From Candidatus Anammoxibacter sp. (lineage in GTDB: Bacteria; Planctomycetota; Brocadiia; Brocadiales; Anammoxibacteraceae): a stretch of DNA of 32,276 bases. Location of the stretch: NCBI GenBank assembly GCA_021777105.1, contig JAIQZQ010000104.1, forward strand, positions 1-32,276. Direction: 5' to 3'. A program made the position numbers and the translations under genes. Shown here one piece after another: positions 32,211 through 32,276 of this stretch (its first letter is position 1; the number at the start of each line of letters is the position of its first letter). Below the pieces are notes generated by a model. That model made no database searches. It was not told the origin of the DNA and saw nothing but the letters and a program-made list of their open reading frames with translations.

Positions 32211-32276
32211 ATTTAAACAGTAATCAATTACAATGTGTCACGCTTGCCGATACAGGTGTTTCATCAACTATTTATT

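Overview
The window is AT-rich DNA (about 40% GC by eye) from a free-living, probably anaerobic or microaerophilic Gram-negative-type bacterium. The evidence is a lipoprotein signal, Sec signal peptides, TRAP- and ABC-type periplasmic binding proteins, hybrid histidine kinases, an HD-GYP protein and a glutamyl-tRNA reductase (C5) haem route. The many short palindromic repeats and MITE-like elements recall environmental lineages such as Planctomycetota/Brocadiales, Omnitrophota, Nitrospirota, Schekmanbacteria or Desulfobacterota. I cannot place it more precisely. I see no rRNA, tRNA, CRISPR array, prophage or complete transposase gene.

Layout. Positions 1-5312 hold a SagB-type double nitroreductase, a frameshifted HD-GYP protein, a GAF histidine kinase and a small cupin. 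Positions 5356-11060 are a minus-strand metabolic block, in transcription order: CcsA/HemX-like membrane protein, hemA, cysK, cysE and a secreted WD40 protein. A 230-bp inverted-repeat element separates the first two. Positions 11288-12826 hold a PDZ lipoprotein and a convergent secreted protein that joins a LecA-like domain to a thioredoxin-like domain. At 13004-15398 a good sigma-70-type promoter drives a metallo-beta-lactamase-fold protein of the oxygen-binding di-iron (ODP) type and a hybrid histidine kinase, a likely redox or oxygen signalling pair. Positions 15489-17182 hold small genes, including a probable GNAT toxin with a 54-aa antitoxin.

Positions 17448-23304 are the most unusual part. 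A DUF6754-type membrane protein is followed by three further membrane proteins, then an OppD-type ATPase whose start overlaps the last membrane gene by 4 bp, a lone receiver protein and an OppF-type ATPase. No Opp permease or binding protein is present. Positions 23391-24291 are a probable toxin-antitoxin operon (XRE regulator plus nucleotidyltransferase) with a palindromic operator over its promoter. Positions 24557-27448 hold two solute-binding proteins of different transporter classes (TRAP and LivJ type) without membrane subunits. The rest is on the minus strand: a yeast-Fcy1-like cytosine deaminase with a MITE just upstream of its start, a 36-aa lysine-rich protein, an AEC permease, a YkgJ-type cysteine-cluster protein and an RlmI-like methyltransferase.

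At least six families of short non-coding repeats recur or show target duplications. Several sit inside operons or touch start or stop codons, so the genome appears to be actively remodelled by small non-autonomous elements.
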